In this document: positions 1-8,120 of the stretch, in pieces
How the letters are laid out: every line of letters starts with the position of its first letter
Numbering within the stretch: position 1 is the first letter of the stretch
Assembly: GCF_900112245.1 (NCBI RefSeq)
Contig: NZ_FOYX01000003.1
Coordinates: 186,001 to 250,000 of the forward strand
Direction of reading: 5' to 3'
DNA length: 64,000 nt
DNA from: Maribacter stanieri
GTDB lineage: Bacteria; Bacteroidota; Bacteroidia; Flavobacteriales; Flavobacteriaceae
Translations under genes and position numbers: made by a program
Notes under the pieces: model-generated
What the model was told of the DNA's origin: nothing
The model's input: the letters and a program-made list of their open reading frames with translations, nothing else
The model's database searches: none

Positions 1-162
1 CTTATCATAATTGTTTGGTGTTTTTCAACGAATCTATTTGCAACACCATAAAACTTATGTCCTTATGGCTTAATGCCTTAGATGATTGTGAATTATGCTT
101 ATTTATAAAATTCAAGCTATTATGATAGATATACACCTATTTTTACGGTAAAATAAATAGTC

Positions 163-744
163 ATGCTTCATTTAAAACTTGCCACAGACCCAAGATGGGT
201 GAATATCGTTGAAAAGAACATAGAAGAGATACTAACTGATCATGCATGGTGTGAACAAAAGGCAGCTACTAATGCTATTACTATTATTACTCTAAATTCT
301 GAATACCCGGATTTAGTGACAGATTTGCTTCTTCTAGCTCAAGAAGAATTGGTTCACTTTCAAATGGTTCATGAAATTATTAAAGAGCGTGGGTTCACAC
401 TAGGTAGAGAGCGAAAGGACAGTTATGTAAACGAACTTTATAAGTTTATGAACAAAGGTGGTAATAGGTTACAATCTATGGTAGATAGACTTTTATTTTC
501 TGCTATGATAGAAGCAAGAAGTTGTGAACGTTTTAAATTACTTTCAGAGGAAATTCAAGATCCAGAATTATCTAAGTTTTATAAGGATTTAATGATTAGC
601 GAAGCAGGTCATTACACCACATTTATTGGTTTTGCCCGTAAATATGGTAAAGATGTTGATGTGGATAAACGCTGGAAAGAATTAGTAGAATTTGAAGCAG
701 AAGTAATTAAGAATTACGGAAAAGATGAAACCATACACGGCTGA
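163..744 (+). CDS. miaE: tRNA-(ms2io6A)-hydroxylase, MiaE-like
   Basis: A 193-residue protein of the ferritin-like diiron family that hydroxylates the isopentenyl side chain of 2-methylthio-N6-isopentenyladenosine at tRNA position 37. The four-helix diiron pattern is visible: an early Glu (near residue 24), the EELVHFQ segment (about 65-71), then EARSCERF (about 116-123) and SEAGHYTTF (about 145-153), giving the paired Glu/His ligands. Length fits the short MiaE-type proteins common in Bacteroidota. It is convergent with mnmE, another tRNA-modification gene, with only 17 bp between stops. The ATG follows an AT-rich leader with no Shine-Dalgarno, as is usual here. The assignment is from motifs; function in this organism is inferred. 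Confidence 0.9.
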   Translation: MLHLKLATDPRWVNIVEKNIEEILTDHAWCEQKAATNAITIITLNSEYPDLVTDLLLLAQEELVHFQMVHEIIKERGFTLGRERKDSYVNELYKFMNKGGNRLQSMVDRLLFSAMIEARSCERFKLLSEEIQDPELSKFYKDLMISEAGHYTTFIGFARKYGKDVDVDKRWKELVEFEAEVIKNYGKDETIHG

Positions 745-761
745 TATTTTGTTGCTTAGTT

Positions 762-2159
762 TTACTTCCCGATACAAAAATTAGCAAAAATATTCCCTAG
801 CAACTCATCATTGGTTACTTGTCCTGTGATTTCTCCTAAATGGTAAAGCGCTTCCTTAACATCAATAGCCATTAAGTCACTAGAAATATTTTCTTTCATA
901 CCAAATTGCACTTTTTCTATTTCTTCAAGTGATTTAAGTAATGAATCATAATGTCTAGTATTTGTGACAATAGTTTCGTTGTTACGAAGTGCGCCTGTAT
1001 TAACAAATTCTAAAAGGCTATTTTGTAATTCTTCTACTCCTTCCCCTGTTTTTGCAGAAAGGTATTTAACGCTATCTAAGTGCTTTCCTATCTTATCTTT
1101 ATCTAATTCTGAAAGCGTATCTGATTTATTTACCAAAAGAACTAAAGGTTTCTGAGGATTTTGATTCTTTATTTTTTCATAATCTATTACAATGTTCTTA
1201 AGTTTCTGATCATCGTTTAGAAGCTTTGAGCCATCAACTAGCAGAAGGACTACTTGAGCCTGTTCAATTTTCTCAAAAGTTCGTTTTATACCCATTCCTT
1301 CAACGACATCCTTTGTTTCACGAATACCGGCTGTGTCTATAAACCTGAAACCAATTCCGCCAATAGAAATCTCATCTTCAATAGTGTCACGGGTTGTGCC
1401 TGCAATATCTGAAACCAATGCACGCTCCTCATTTAAAAACGCATTTAGTAGCGTTGATTTTCCAACGTTGGGTTCGCCTACAATAGCTACAGGTATTCCA
1501 TTTTTAATTACATTACCAACGGCAAACGAGTCAATTAAGCTCTGTAATACTTTTTGAATTCGTGTTAAGAGTTCTTTGAATTGGGTGCGATCGGCAAATT
1601 CTACATCTTCTTCAGAAAAATCGAGTTCCAGTTCAATTAAAGAAGCAAAGTTTAATAGTTCGGTACGTAATTGTTTTATTTCATTACTAAACCCGCCACG
1701 CATTTGTTGTACTGCAATTTGGTGGCTAGCGGCATTATCACTAGAGATTAAATCGGCTACAGCTTCGGCTTGACTAAGATCCATTTTTCCATTTAGAAAT
1801 GCTCTTAATGTAAATTCTCCTGCATCGGCTGTTCTACATCCATTCCTTAAAAATAATTGAATGATTTGTTGTTGAATATATGGAGAGCCGTGGCAAGATA
1901 TTTCAATCACGTTTTCTCCAGTATACGAATGCGGATCTTTAAAAATTGATATTAATGCTTGATCTAGTACATTTTTTCCATCCTTAATATATCCTAAATG
2001 AATAGTATGGCTTTTTTGATTTTTAAGAACTTTACCAGAGACTGACTCAAAATGGTTAGAAGCTATGGAAATAGCCTCTGGTCCAGAGAGTCTAATAATT
2101 GCAATGGCTCCAGCGCCTGCTGGAGTTGCTAAAGCTATTATGGTATCAGTTTGATTCAT
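762..2159 (-). CDS. mnmE: tRNA uridine-5-carboxymethylaminomethyl modification GTPase MnmE
   Basis: A 465-residue GTPase that, with MnmG, installs the 5-carboxymethylaminomethyl group on wobble uridine of certain tRNAs. Domains are in order: the folate-binding N-terminal domain (1-120), the helical domain, and an inserted G domain with G1 GEPNVGKST (228-236), G3 DTAG (275-278) and G4 NKSD (344-347). The C-terminus ends in the characteristic CIGK with the conserved cysteine. Length is normal for the family. The ATG is chosen because the family begins with a short segment leading to the DTIIALATP motif. A TATTTTTG -7-like box on the minus strand (2171-2164) ends only 4 nt before the ATG, so the mRNA may be leaderless. 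Confidence 0.97.
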   Translation of the reverse strand: MNQTDTIIALATPAGAGAIAIIRLSGPEAISIASNHFESVSGKVLKNQKSHTIHLGYIKDGKNVLDQALISIFKDPHSYTGENVIEISCHGSPYIQQQIIQLFLRNGCRTADAGEFTLRAFLNGKMDLSQAEAVADLISSDNAASHQIAVQQMRGGFSNEIKQLRTELLNFASLIELELDFSEEDVEFADRTQFKELLTRIQKVLQSLIDSFAVGNVIKNGIPVAIVGEPNVGKSTLLNAFLNEERALVSDIAGTTRDTIEDEISIGGIGFRFIDTAGIRETKDVVEGMGIKRTFEKIEQAQVVLLLVDGSKLLNDDQKLKNIVIDYEKIKNQNPQKPLVLLVNKSDTLSELDKDKIGKHLDSVKYLSAKTGEGVEELQNSLLEFVNTGALRNNETIVTNTRHYDSLLKSLEEIEKVQFGMKENISSDLMAIDVKEALYHLGEITGQVTNDELLGNIFANFCIGK

Positions 2160-2270
2160 CGTGCAAAAATAATCAATTATTAACTGTTGTAGTTTTCTTA
2201 ATTTAAATGCATTTTGTTTTCAGTATTCAATTATATAGTAATTTCGCATGTTATAAAATGTAATCAAAAA

Positions 2271-2678
2271 ATGAAAAAAATAGTATTGTTGGTAGTGTTT
2301 ATGTTTGTTTGCTCATTTGGTATTGCTCAAAGTGATACTCAAGAAACTTCAACTGAGGTTACCATTGAGCAAGAAAAGGAAATGGAGCAGGTAAGGAAAC
2401 AGGTTGAAAAAGCTGAAGCTGAAGCTAAAAAAGAAAAGAAGGAAGCTGCCGAGAAAAAGAAAGAAGAAAAGCTGAAGAAACAAATCAACTCAAAAGAAAA
2501 ATCTATTTCTAAGGAGGAAAAACAAATTGATAAATTAAAAAATCAACTTGAAAAAGGGAAATTAAAAGGAACCCTTTCTCCAGTAGATATACAGAAGATT
2601 GAGGATAAAGTTGCTAAAAGTCAAATGAAGGTTATGAAAGAGCAGGAGAAGTTAAATAAATTGAACAGAAAATTATAA
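2271..2678 (+). CDS. small exported charged coiled-coil protein
   Basis: A 135-residue protein of unknown function. I place the start at the ATG at 2271 rather than the more upstream in-frame codon, because it opens with a clean signal peptide (MKKIVLLVVFMFVCSFGIAQ) with cleavage expected after AQ. The mature part is almost entirely Lys/Glu-rich and strongly predicted helical, with long runs of AEAKKEKKEA-type heptads and a second half of KSQMKVMKEQEKLNK type. It is likely a periplasmic coiled coil. Such proteins are common in flavobacteria near housekeeping genes. It is divergent from mnmE. No catalytic motif is visible. Confidence 0.75.
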   Translation: MKKIVLLVVFMFVCSFGIAQSDTQETSTEVTIEQEKEMEQVRKQVEKAEAEAKKEKKEAAEKKKEEKLKKQINSKEKSISKEEKQIDKLKNQLEKGKLKGTLSPVDIQKIEDKVAKSQMKVMKEQEKLNKLNRKL

Positions 2679-2748
2679 CTGCTTTAATGTGTAACATTTA
2701 AAGGACTTCTGCGTCATATTTATAGTATTCATCTAAAATCAATCAAAA

Positions 2749-3117
2749 ATGGAACTAGTAAATAAAAACGCAGTAGTAATTCGTGAAGATCGAAATCTTT
2801 TGGTCATTACACATTTATCTCAATATTTAGACTTTATAACAGGATTTGGCGGACTGGTTGTACCGCTGGTAATTTGGTTAACAACTAAAGATTCGGTTAT
2901 AGGTATGGAAGAACATGGTAAATCTGTCATTAACTTTCAGCTTACTTTAATCTTATACCTGATAATAGGTATACCTGGTATTTTGTTATTCGGACTCGGT
3001 ATTTTATTATTAATATTTGCAGGTGTGTTATCCATAGTAATGCCCGCAGTAAATGCCATAAAAGCCAGCAATGGAGAATCTCCAAGTTATTTTGGAACTA
3101 TACGTTTTATCTCATAG
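2749..3117 (+). CDS. DUF4870-type small membrane protein
   Basis: A 122-residue protein with three hydrophobic segments (about 30-48, 68-88, 88-108) and the sequence pattern of the DUF4870/Tic20-like family: a hydrophilic N-terminus, a first helix ending in LVIWLTTKD, a short KSVINFQ loop (the conserved N-F-Q before the second helix), and a C-terminal helix with PAVNAIKASNGE. The family is of unknown function, found in the inner membrane. A strong bidirectional terminator (3139-3165) separates it from convergent dnaN. Confidence 0.8.
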   Translation: MELVNKNAVVIREDRNLLVITHLSQYLDFITGFGGLVVPLVIWLTTKDSVIGMEEHGKSVINFQLTLILYLIIGIPGILLFGLGILLLIFAGVLSIVMPAVNAIKASNGESPSYFGTIRFIS

Positions 3118-3133
3118 AAAAATATAGTAATAA

Positions 3134-3166
3134 AAAAAGGGTCAGTTAAGTAACTGACCCTTTTTA
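3134..3166. terminator. bidirectional intrinsic terminator
   Basis: Stem GGGTCAGTTA (3139-3148), 2-nt AG centre, TAACTGACCC (3151-3160), flanked by an A run on the left and a T run on the right, so it can end both the DUF4870 gene (+) and dnaN (-). Confidence 0.9.
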
Positions 3167-3183
3167 GTTTTATCTGGTTTATG

Positions 3184-4302
3184 TTAGCTGTTAAGCATAA
3201 CAGGCATTACCAACATTGTAACATATTCGCCCTCATCTAAACCATCTGTAGGAGTAAGGATACCTGCGCGGTTTGGTAAGCTCATTTCTAATGAAACTTC
3301 ATCAGAACCCAAATTGTTCAACATTTCTGTCAAGAATCTTGAGTTGAAACCTATTTGCATATCATCACCTTGGTATGAACAAGTTAAACGTTCTTCTGCC
3401 TTGTTTGAGTAATCTATATCTTCTGCAGAAATGTTCAATTCAGCACCCGCTATTTTTAAACGTATTTGATGTGTTGTCTTGTTAGAGAAAATAGAAACCC
3501 TTCTAACTGAACTTAAAAACTGATTTCTAGCTATTGTAAGCTTATTAGGATTCTCTTTTGGTATTACTGCTTCATAATTAGGATACTTGCCATCAATTAG
3601 TCTACAAATTAATTCAGTTTCTTCAAAGCTGAATTTAGCATTGCTCTCGTTGTATTCTATAAGTACATCAGACTCACTACCTGCCAATATCCCTTTTAAT
3701 AATGTCAAAGGTTTTTTGGGCATAATGAATTCCGCTACTTGAGAAGCCCTAACATCTGTACGTTGGTATTTTACCAATTTATGTGCATCTGTAGCAACAA
3801 ACGTTAAGTTCTCTGGAGAAAATTGAAAAAAGACTCCGCTCATTACGGGTCTCAAATCATCGTTACCAGCAGCAAAAATTGTTTTGTTGATAGCAGTGGC
3901 TAAAATATCTCCAAGTAATGTTGTGGAACTTGGATTAGATAAATCAACCGCTTTTGGAAATTCTGCACCATCTGCATACGCAAGTGCATATTTACCATGG
4001 TTAGAACTAATCTCTACTGTATTGTTATCCTCAACAACAAATGTAAGTGGTTGCTCAGGAAAAGTTTTCAAAGTTTCTAAAAGCAATCTTGCCGGTACAG
4101 CTATGGTACCTTCGTTGTCAGAATCAACTTTAATAACCGAACTCATGGTTGTTTCCAAGTCAGAGGCAGATACTGTTAGTTTATCCTTTTGCAAATCGAA
4201 TAGGAAATTATCTAAAATTGGTAACGTATTACTGTTATTGATAACACCTCCTAAAATTTGAAGTTGTTTTAGCAAATAGGTACTTGAAACTATAAATTTC
4301 AT
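3184..4302 (-). CDS. dnaN: DNA polymerase III sliding clamp (beta subunit)
   Basis: A 372-residue protein with the three repeated clamp domains (about 1-120, 125-245, 250-372). It forms the ring-shaped dimer that tethers the replicative polymerase to DNA. Family hallmarks visible are the N-terminal MKFIVSSTYLLKQLQ start, NTLPILDNFL, ATDAHKLVKYQ in the second domain, FSFEETELICRLIDGKYPNY, and the C-terminal VTMLVMPVML (usually MPMRL). It is not next to dnaA here, which is common in Bacteroidota. A 277-nt spacer upstream lacks genes; one -7-like TATCTTTG is seen on the minus strand at 4394-4387, with a TTG 24 nt further upstream, slightly long. Confidence 0.97.
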   Translation of the reverse strand: MKFIVSSTYLLKQLQILGGVINNSNTLPILDNFLFDLQKDKLTVSASDLETTMSSVIKVDSDNEGTIAVPARLLLETLKTFPEQPLTFVVEDNNTVEISSNHGKYALAYADGAEFPKAVDLSNPSSTTLLGDILATAINKTIFAAGNDDLRPVMSGVFFQFSPENLTFVATDAHKLVKYQRTDVRASQVAEFIMPKKPLTLLKGILAGSESDVLIEYNESNAKFSFEETELICRLIDGKYPNYEAVIPKENPNKLTIARNQFLSSVRRVSIFSNKTTHQIRLKIAGAELNISAEDIDYSNKAEERLTCSYQGDDMQIGFNSRFLTEMLNNLGSDEVSLEMSLPNRAGILTPTDGLDEGEYVTMLVMPVMLNS

Positions 4303-4579
4303 TCTTTTGATTTTATTGATATTATTCTTAAATTAATCAAGAACAATAGGTTTAAACTCCTAATCGTTGGCAGTTTTAGTTACCAACAAAGATATTTTAA
4401 TTGGTCTTTTTAAGGAAACAAACTTATTAACAGTTTCTATGTGCTAAAGGTGATGTGTAATACTAGGTTTTACTAGTTAAACCCCATCAATATTAGTTCT
4501 TAAAAATAGTTATTAACTTTTGTTTTCTTTTGCCAAACTATAGATTCAATTTATAAACTGAATAATATACTTTTTTAAT

Positions 4580-5410
4580 TTATTCAAAATCGACCATAAT
4601 GGTGTCTCTATAATCTAATCCTAATAGGGTAGATGCACCACCTACGGTAGTCAGATTACTTTTATAAATAGCCAGCTCAATATAGTCAGAAGAATTGAAT
4701 ATGGCTAAAAGATCACCTGCACTTTTACGTTGGTTTTTTTCTAAACTATAATCTATAAATTCGTTATATGCTTTATGAATGGTCGTAATCTTGTGATTGC
4801 GAACTAATAGTGTATAATTTCGGTCTTTACGGTAAGCATCAAACAGGTTTTTACGAATATTAGTAATGACATTACCATAGTTATCAATATAGATAACACT
4901 ACCAATAATCTTTTTACCATCTTCTGCAATTCTAGGTGCAAATTCTCTCAAATTATTCAATGCTGTGAATGGCTTACCAACAATTTCTAAGGTGCCGCCA
5001 CGCGCAATATGACATGCAACTTGAATGAACACATTTAAGACAGGAAATGAGTTTGCGATGGAGTCTGGTAAGTTAATTTCCACTACTTTATCAGGAGTCA
5101 TTTCTGAGGTGATAAGCCCAATGACACCAGTGTTTGCACTAATAAAATAATGGCCGTTAACTAGAGCTACTACATGCTTATTGTCGGGCGTTTCTTCAGA
5201 ATCTACGCCTACAATATGTATAGTTCCTTTTGGGAAGCTTTTATAAGAATTAGAAAGAATATATGCGCACTCTTGAATGTTGAAGGGCATGATGTCATGC
5301 GAAATATCAACAATCTTAGCATCGGGCAATTCACTATATATGGAACCTTTTAATACGGCAACAAAGTGATCTTTTAATCCGAAATCTGTTGTTAGGGTGA
5401 TGATTGCCAT
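4580..5410 (-). CDS. SAM hydroxide adenosyltransferase family protein (DUF62)
   Basis: A 276-residue member of the family whose archaeal prototype hydrolyses S-adenosylmethionine to adenosine and methionine; relatives are the fluorinase and chlorinase. Visible family motifs are LTTDFGLKDHFV at the N-terminus (DFG plus the catalytic-pocket region), VDSEE, NGHYFISANTGVIGLI (the substrate-pocket GxxF.(A/P)(D/N)(N/T)G block) and SVIYIDNYGNVITNI (usually V.Y.D.FGN..TNI). Its biological role in bacteria is unsettled; salvage or SAM-pool control is a guess. It is divergent from phoH and the two promoters overlap. The ATG at 5410 leads straight into the conserved N-terminal strand. Confidence 0.85.
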   Translation of the reverse strand: MAIITLTTDFGLKDHFVAVLKGSIYSELPDAKIVDISHDIMPFNIQECAYILSNSYKSFPKGTIHIVGVDSEETPDNKHVVALVNGHYFISANTGVIGLITSEMTPDKVVEINLPDSIANSFPVLNVFIQVACHIARGGTLEIVGKPFTALNNLREFAPRIAEDGKKIIGSVIYIDNYGNVITNIRKNLFDAYRKDRNYTLLVRNHKITTIHKAYNEFIDYSLEKNQRKSAGDLLAIFNSSDYIELAIYKSNLTTVGGASTLLGLDYRDTIMVDFE

Positions 5411-5430
5411 ACAGCAATGTTGATATGTTT

Positions 5431-5464
5431 TTGGTTAGTCAAACTTAAAATTTGCTTAAATTTG
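5431..5464 (+). promoter_or_regulatory. flavobacterial promoter of phoH
   Basis: TTG (5431-5433), 23-nt spacer, TAAATTTG (5457-5464). It interleaves with the divergent promoter on the other strand, so the two genes probably compete for polymerase. Confidence 0.5.
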
Positions 5465-5472
5465 ATATACAA
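5440..5472 (-). promoter_or_regulatory. flavobacterial promoter of the SAM hydroxide adenosyltransferase gene
   Basis: On the minus strand TTG (5472-5470), 22-nt spacer, TAAGTTTG (5447-5440), matching the Bacteroidota TTG / TAnnTTTG consensus. It overlaps the phoH promoter in the opposite direction. Confidence 0.55.
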
Positions 5473-5540
5473 AATTAAACAAAAAAACAGCGATTAGAAA
5501 TTAATCTTCGCTAACTATAAATCATTATAAAACTGACTGT

Positions 5541-6494
5541 TTGAACGAGATAATTCTAGAACTTACCGAAATTAGCCCGAGAGAGTTTTTTGGGCAGCAA
5601 AATGAACATATTGATTTATTGAAAAAGTATTTTCCAAAACTAAAAATTGTTGCACGTGGCAATAAAATCAAAGTTTTTGGAGATGAAGAGCTTTTAGAAG
5701 AGTTTGAAAAACGATTCGATATGCTTACCCAACATTACATAAAATTTAATAAGCTGGACGAAAACAGCATTGAAAGGATTTTGACAAGTTCTGAAGAAGA
5801 TGAATCTAAATCATCGAATAACAGCGGCGAAACTTTAGTACATGGTGTAAGTGGTAGGTTAATTAAAGCCCAAACTGCAAACCAAAGACGTTTGGTTGAT
5901 GCTTCTAAAAAGAACGATATGGTTTTTGCCATAGGACCGGCTGGTACAGGTAAAACCTATACAGGTGTAGCTCTTGCTGTAAAAGCATTGAAAGAGAAGC
6001 AAGTAAAGAAAATTATATTAACAAGACCTGCTGTTGAAGCTGGTGAGAATTTAGGGTTTTTACCAGGTGATTTAAAGGAGAAGCTTGATCCTTATATGCA
6101 ACCTCTTTATGATGCGTTAAGGGATATGATACCCGCTGAGAAGTTGGTACATTACATTGAGAACGGAACTATACAAATTGCCCCTATGGCATTTATGCGC
6201 GGTAGAACGTTAGATAATGCCTTTGTTATTTTAGATGAGGCACAGAATACGACCCACGCACAAATGAAAATGTTTCTTACCAGAATGGGAAGAAATGCTA
6301 GATTTTTAATAACCGGTGACCCTGGTCAGATCGATTTACCTAGAAGAACAGTATCAGGATTAAAGGAGGCTTTGTTGATTTTGCAGAATGTTGAAGGTAT
6401 AGAAGTAATCTACCTTGATGATAAAGATGTAATTCGCCATAAGCTTGTTAAGAAAGTAATTGAAGCTTATAAAACTATTGAACACCACAATTAA
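5541..6494 (+). CDS. PhoH family ATPase
   Basis: A 317-residue protein with an N-terminal KH/R3H-like part (1-110) and a PhoH P-loop ATPase domain (110-317). Walker A is GPAGTGKT (132-139); Walker B is VILDEAQ (229-235); the [11 protein letters not shown] sensor motif follows. PhoH proteins are cytoplasmic ATPases linked to RNA metabolism (in many bacteria next to ybeY); the exact activity is debated. The start is a TTG at 5541: the protein from there begins [17 protein letters not shown], which is the usual flavobacterial N-terminus, and no nearby in-frame ATG keeps it. purC starts 8 nt downstream, so the two may be cotranscribed. Confidence 0.92.
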   Translation: MNEIILELTEISPREFFGQQNEHIDLLKKYFPKLKIVARGNKIKVFGDEELLEEFEKRFDMLTQHYIKFNKLDENSIERILTSSEEDESKSSNNSGETLVHGVSGRLIKAQTANQRRLVDASKKNDMVFAIGPAGTGKTYTGVALAVKALKEKQVKKIILTRPAVEAGENLGFLPGDLKEKLDPYMQPLYDALRDMIPAEKLVHYIENGTIQIAPMAFMRGRTLDNAFVILDEAQNTTHAQMKMFLTRMGRNARFLITGDPGQIDLPRRTVSGLKEALLILQNVEGIEVIYLDDKDVIRHKLVKKVIEAYKTIEHHN

Positions 6495-6502
6495 TAAAAT
6501 AC

Positions 6503-7459
6503 ATGTCTAACAATACTATTTACGAAACCGAATTCAATTTCCCAGGTCAAAAGAATGTCTACAAAGGCAAAGTAAGGTCTGTATATACACTTGAGAACGA
6601 TATGTTGGTGATGGTGGCTACAGATAGGTTATCTGCTTTTGATGTAGTAATGCCAAAAGGAATTCCTTATAAAGGTCAAATTCTAAATCAGATTGCAACG
6701 CAAATGATGGCTTCTACAGAAGACATTGTTCCTAATTGGTTAACTGCCACTCCCGATCCAAATGTGGCTGTAGGGATTGCTTGTGAACCTTTTAAAATTG
6801 AAATGGTTATACGTGGTTATATGTCTGGTCACGCGGCTAGGGAATATAAAGCTGGGAAAAGAATGCTTTGCGGAGTTGCTATGCCCGAGGGAATGAAGGA
6901 AAATGATAAATTTCCGACTCCAATTATTACTCCAGCAACTAAAGCAGAAATGGGAGATCATGATGAGGATATTTCTAAAGAAGACATTTTAAGCAAAGGC
7001 ATTGTATCTGCTGAAGATTATGCTATTCTTGAAAAATATACTTACGCACTATTTGAAAGAGGTACAGAAATAGCTGCAAAAAGAGGATTGATTTTAGTTG
7101 ATACAAAATATGAATTCGGAAAAACGAAAGACGGTAAAATTGTATTGATAGACGAAATACATACTCCTGATTCCTCTAGATATTTTTATTCTGAAGGATA
7201 TCAAGAAAGGCAGGATGCCAATGAACCACAAAAACAACTTTCTAAAGAGTTTGTAAGGCAATGGTTAATCGCAAATGATTTTCAAGGATTAGAAGGACAG
7301 ACCGTACCTCATATGACTGATGAGTATATTGAATCTGTTTCTGAGCGATACATTGAGCTATATGAACACATTACAGGCGAACCTTTTGTAAAAGCGGATA
7401 CTACCCATATAAATGACCGTATCAATAGAAACGTTTTAAATTACCTGGAAAGCCTTTAA
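6503..7459 (+). CDS. purC: phosphoribosylaminoimidazole-succinocarboxamide synthase
   Basis: A 318-residue SAICAR synthetase, joining CAIR and aspartate with ATP in purine synthesis. Visible blocks include the [24 protein letters not shown]-terminal ATP-binding sheet region, [22 protein letters not shown] ([14 protein letters not shown]), [12 protein letters not shown] and the [10 protein letters not shown] catalytic motif. The length corresponds to the longer, yeast-like form that Bacteroidota carry rather than the 240-residue E. coli type. It lies 8 nt after phoH and is convergent with the exonuclease gene (4 nt between stops). Confidence 0.95.
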   Translation: MSNNTIYETEFNFPGQKNVYKGKVRSVYTLENDMLVMVATDRLSAFDVVMPKGIPYKGQILNQIATQMMASTEDIVPNWLTATPDPNVAVGIACEPFKIEMVIRGYMSGHAAREYKAGKRMLCGVAMPEGMKENDKFPTPIITPATKAEMGDHDEDISKEDILSKGIVSAEDYAILEKYTYALFERGTEIAAKRGLILVDTKYEFGKTKDGKIVLIDEIHTPDSSRYFYSEGYQERQDANEPQKQLSKEFVRQWLIANDFQGLEGQTVPHMTDEYIESVSERYIELYEHITGEPFVKADTTHINDRINRNVLNYLESL

Positions 7460-7463
7460 GAAC

Positions 7464-8120
7464 TTACCTAATTAAAGATTTAAGGGAGAAGTTTTTCTTC
7501 TCCTTTAATCTTGATATAATTTTTAAGAATGCTACTGCAGTAATATAGGCATCTCCCAAAGCTGTGTGCCTATCTTTTTTAGAGATGGAAAACTTCTCCG
7601 CCAATTCATCTAAAGTATAGCTAGGTTTAGGTTGTACTAAATAAGATTTTATCAGCGTTTTTTTATAGATAACACTTGTGTCTAATACAGTGTTTTTTAA
7701 TTTAGGCAATCCATGTCTTATGAGTGCGGTATTGAGCATTCCCATATCAAACCCCGCATGGTGGGCAACTATGATGGCATTTCCAACATAATCTAAAAAT
7801 TTTTCTAAGGCTAAAATTTCACTGATGCATTCTCGCTGACCGTTTTTTAATAGACCGTGTACATGCACGGTGTCTTTATTAAACTTTTCTTGTTCTAAAT
7901 AAATATCAAAAACCTCCTGTACGGAAATAGTCTCTTTTTTGATTTTTACAGCTCCAATAGATAGTACTCTATCATCCTCAAAACTAAAACCTGTTGTTTC
8001 TGTATCAAGAACAACAAAAATTAAATCATCGATGTTTTTGCTCTGCGAGTCCTTAAAAAGGGTCTCATATTTCAACCAATATTCCGGTAAATTCTTAGGT
8101 GCTTTTTTAAATAGTCCCAT
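7464..8120 (-). CDS. 3'-5' exonuclease, DnaQ/PolC-epsilon type
   Basis: A 218-residue DEDDh exonuclease. Exo I is FVVLDTETTGF (about 35-45), Exo II the NAIIVAHHAGFDMGML region (about 113-128), Exo III DRHTALGDAY (about 182-191), giving the Asp/Glu/Asp/Asp plus His catalytic set. A 30-residue N-terminal extension precedes the fold. Start and stop overlap with the upstream gene in a TAATG, so the protein is probably translationally coupled to the cNMP/CBS/DUF294 protein. The same two families are neighbours in many bacteria, and their joint function is not established. It could act in DNA repair or small-RNA turnover; the sequence does not say which. Confidence 0.85.
   Translation of the reverse strand: MGLFKKAPKNLPEYWLKYETLFKDSQSKNIDDLIFVVLDTETTGFSFEDDRVLSIGAVKIKKETISVQEVFDIYLEQEKFNKDTVHVHGLLKNGQRECISEILALEKFLDYVGNAIIVAHHAGFDMGMLNTALIRHGLPKLKNTVLDTSVIYKKTLIKSYLVQPKPSYTLDELAEKFSISKKDRHTALGDAYITAVAFLKIISRLKEKKNFSLKSLIR

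Noticed and set aside
4303..4579. Small RNA or tRNA gene between dnaN and the SAM hydroxide adenosyltransferase gene
   Set aside because: I find no cloverleaf, no conserved T-loop sequence and no terminator; only a weak -7-like box for dnaN.
7488..7520. Terminator stem near the purC and exonuclease gene ends
   Set aside because: The stem has a mismatch, lies inside the exonuclease coding sequence and has no T run on either side suitable for termination.
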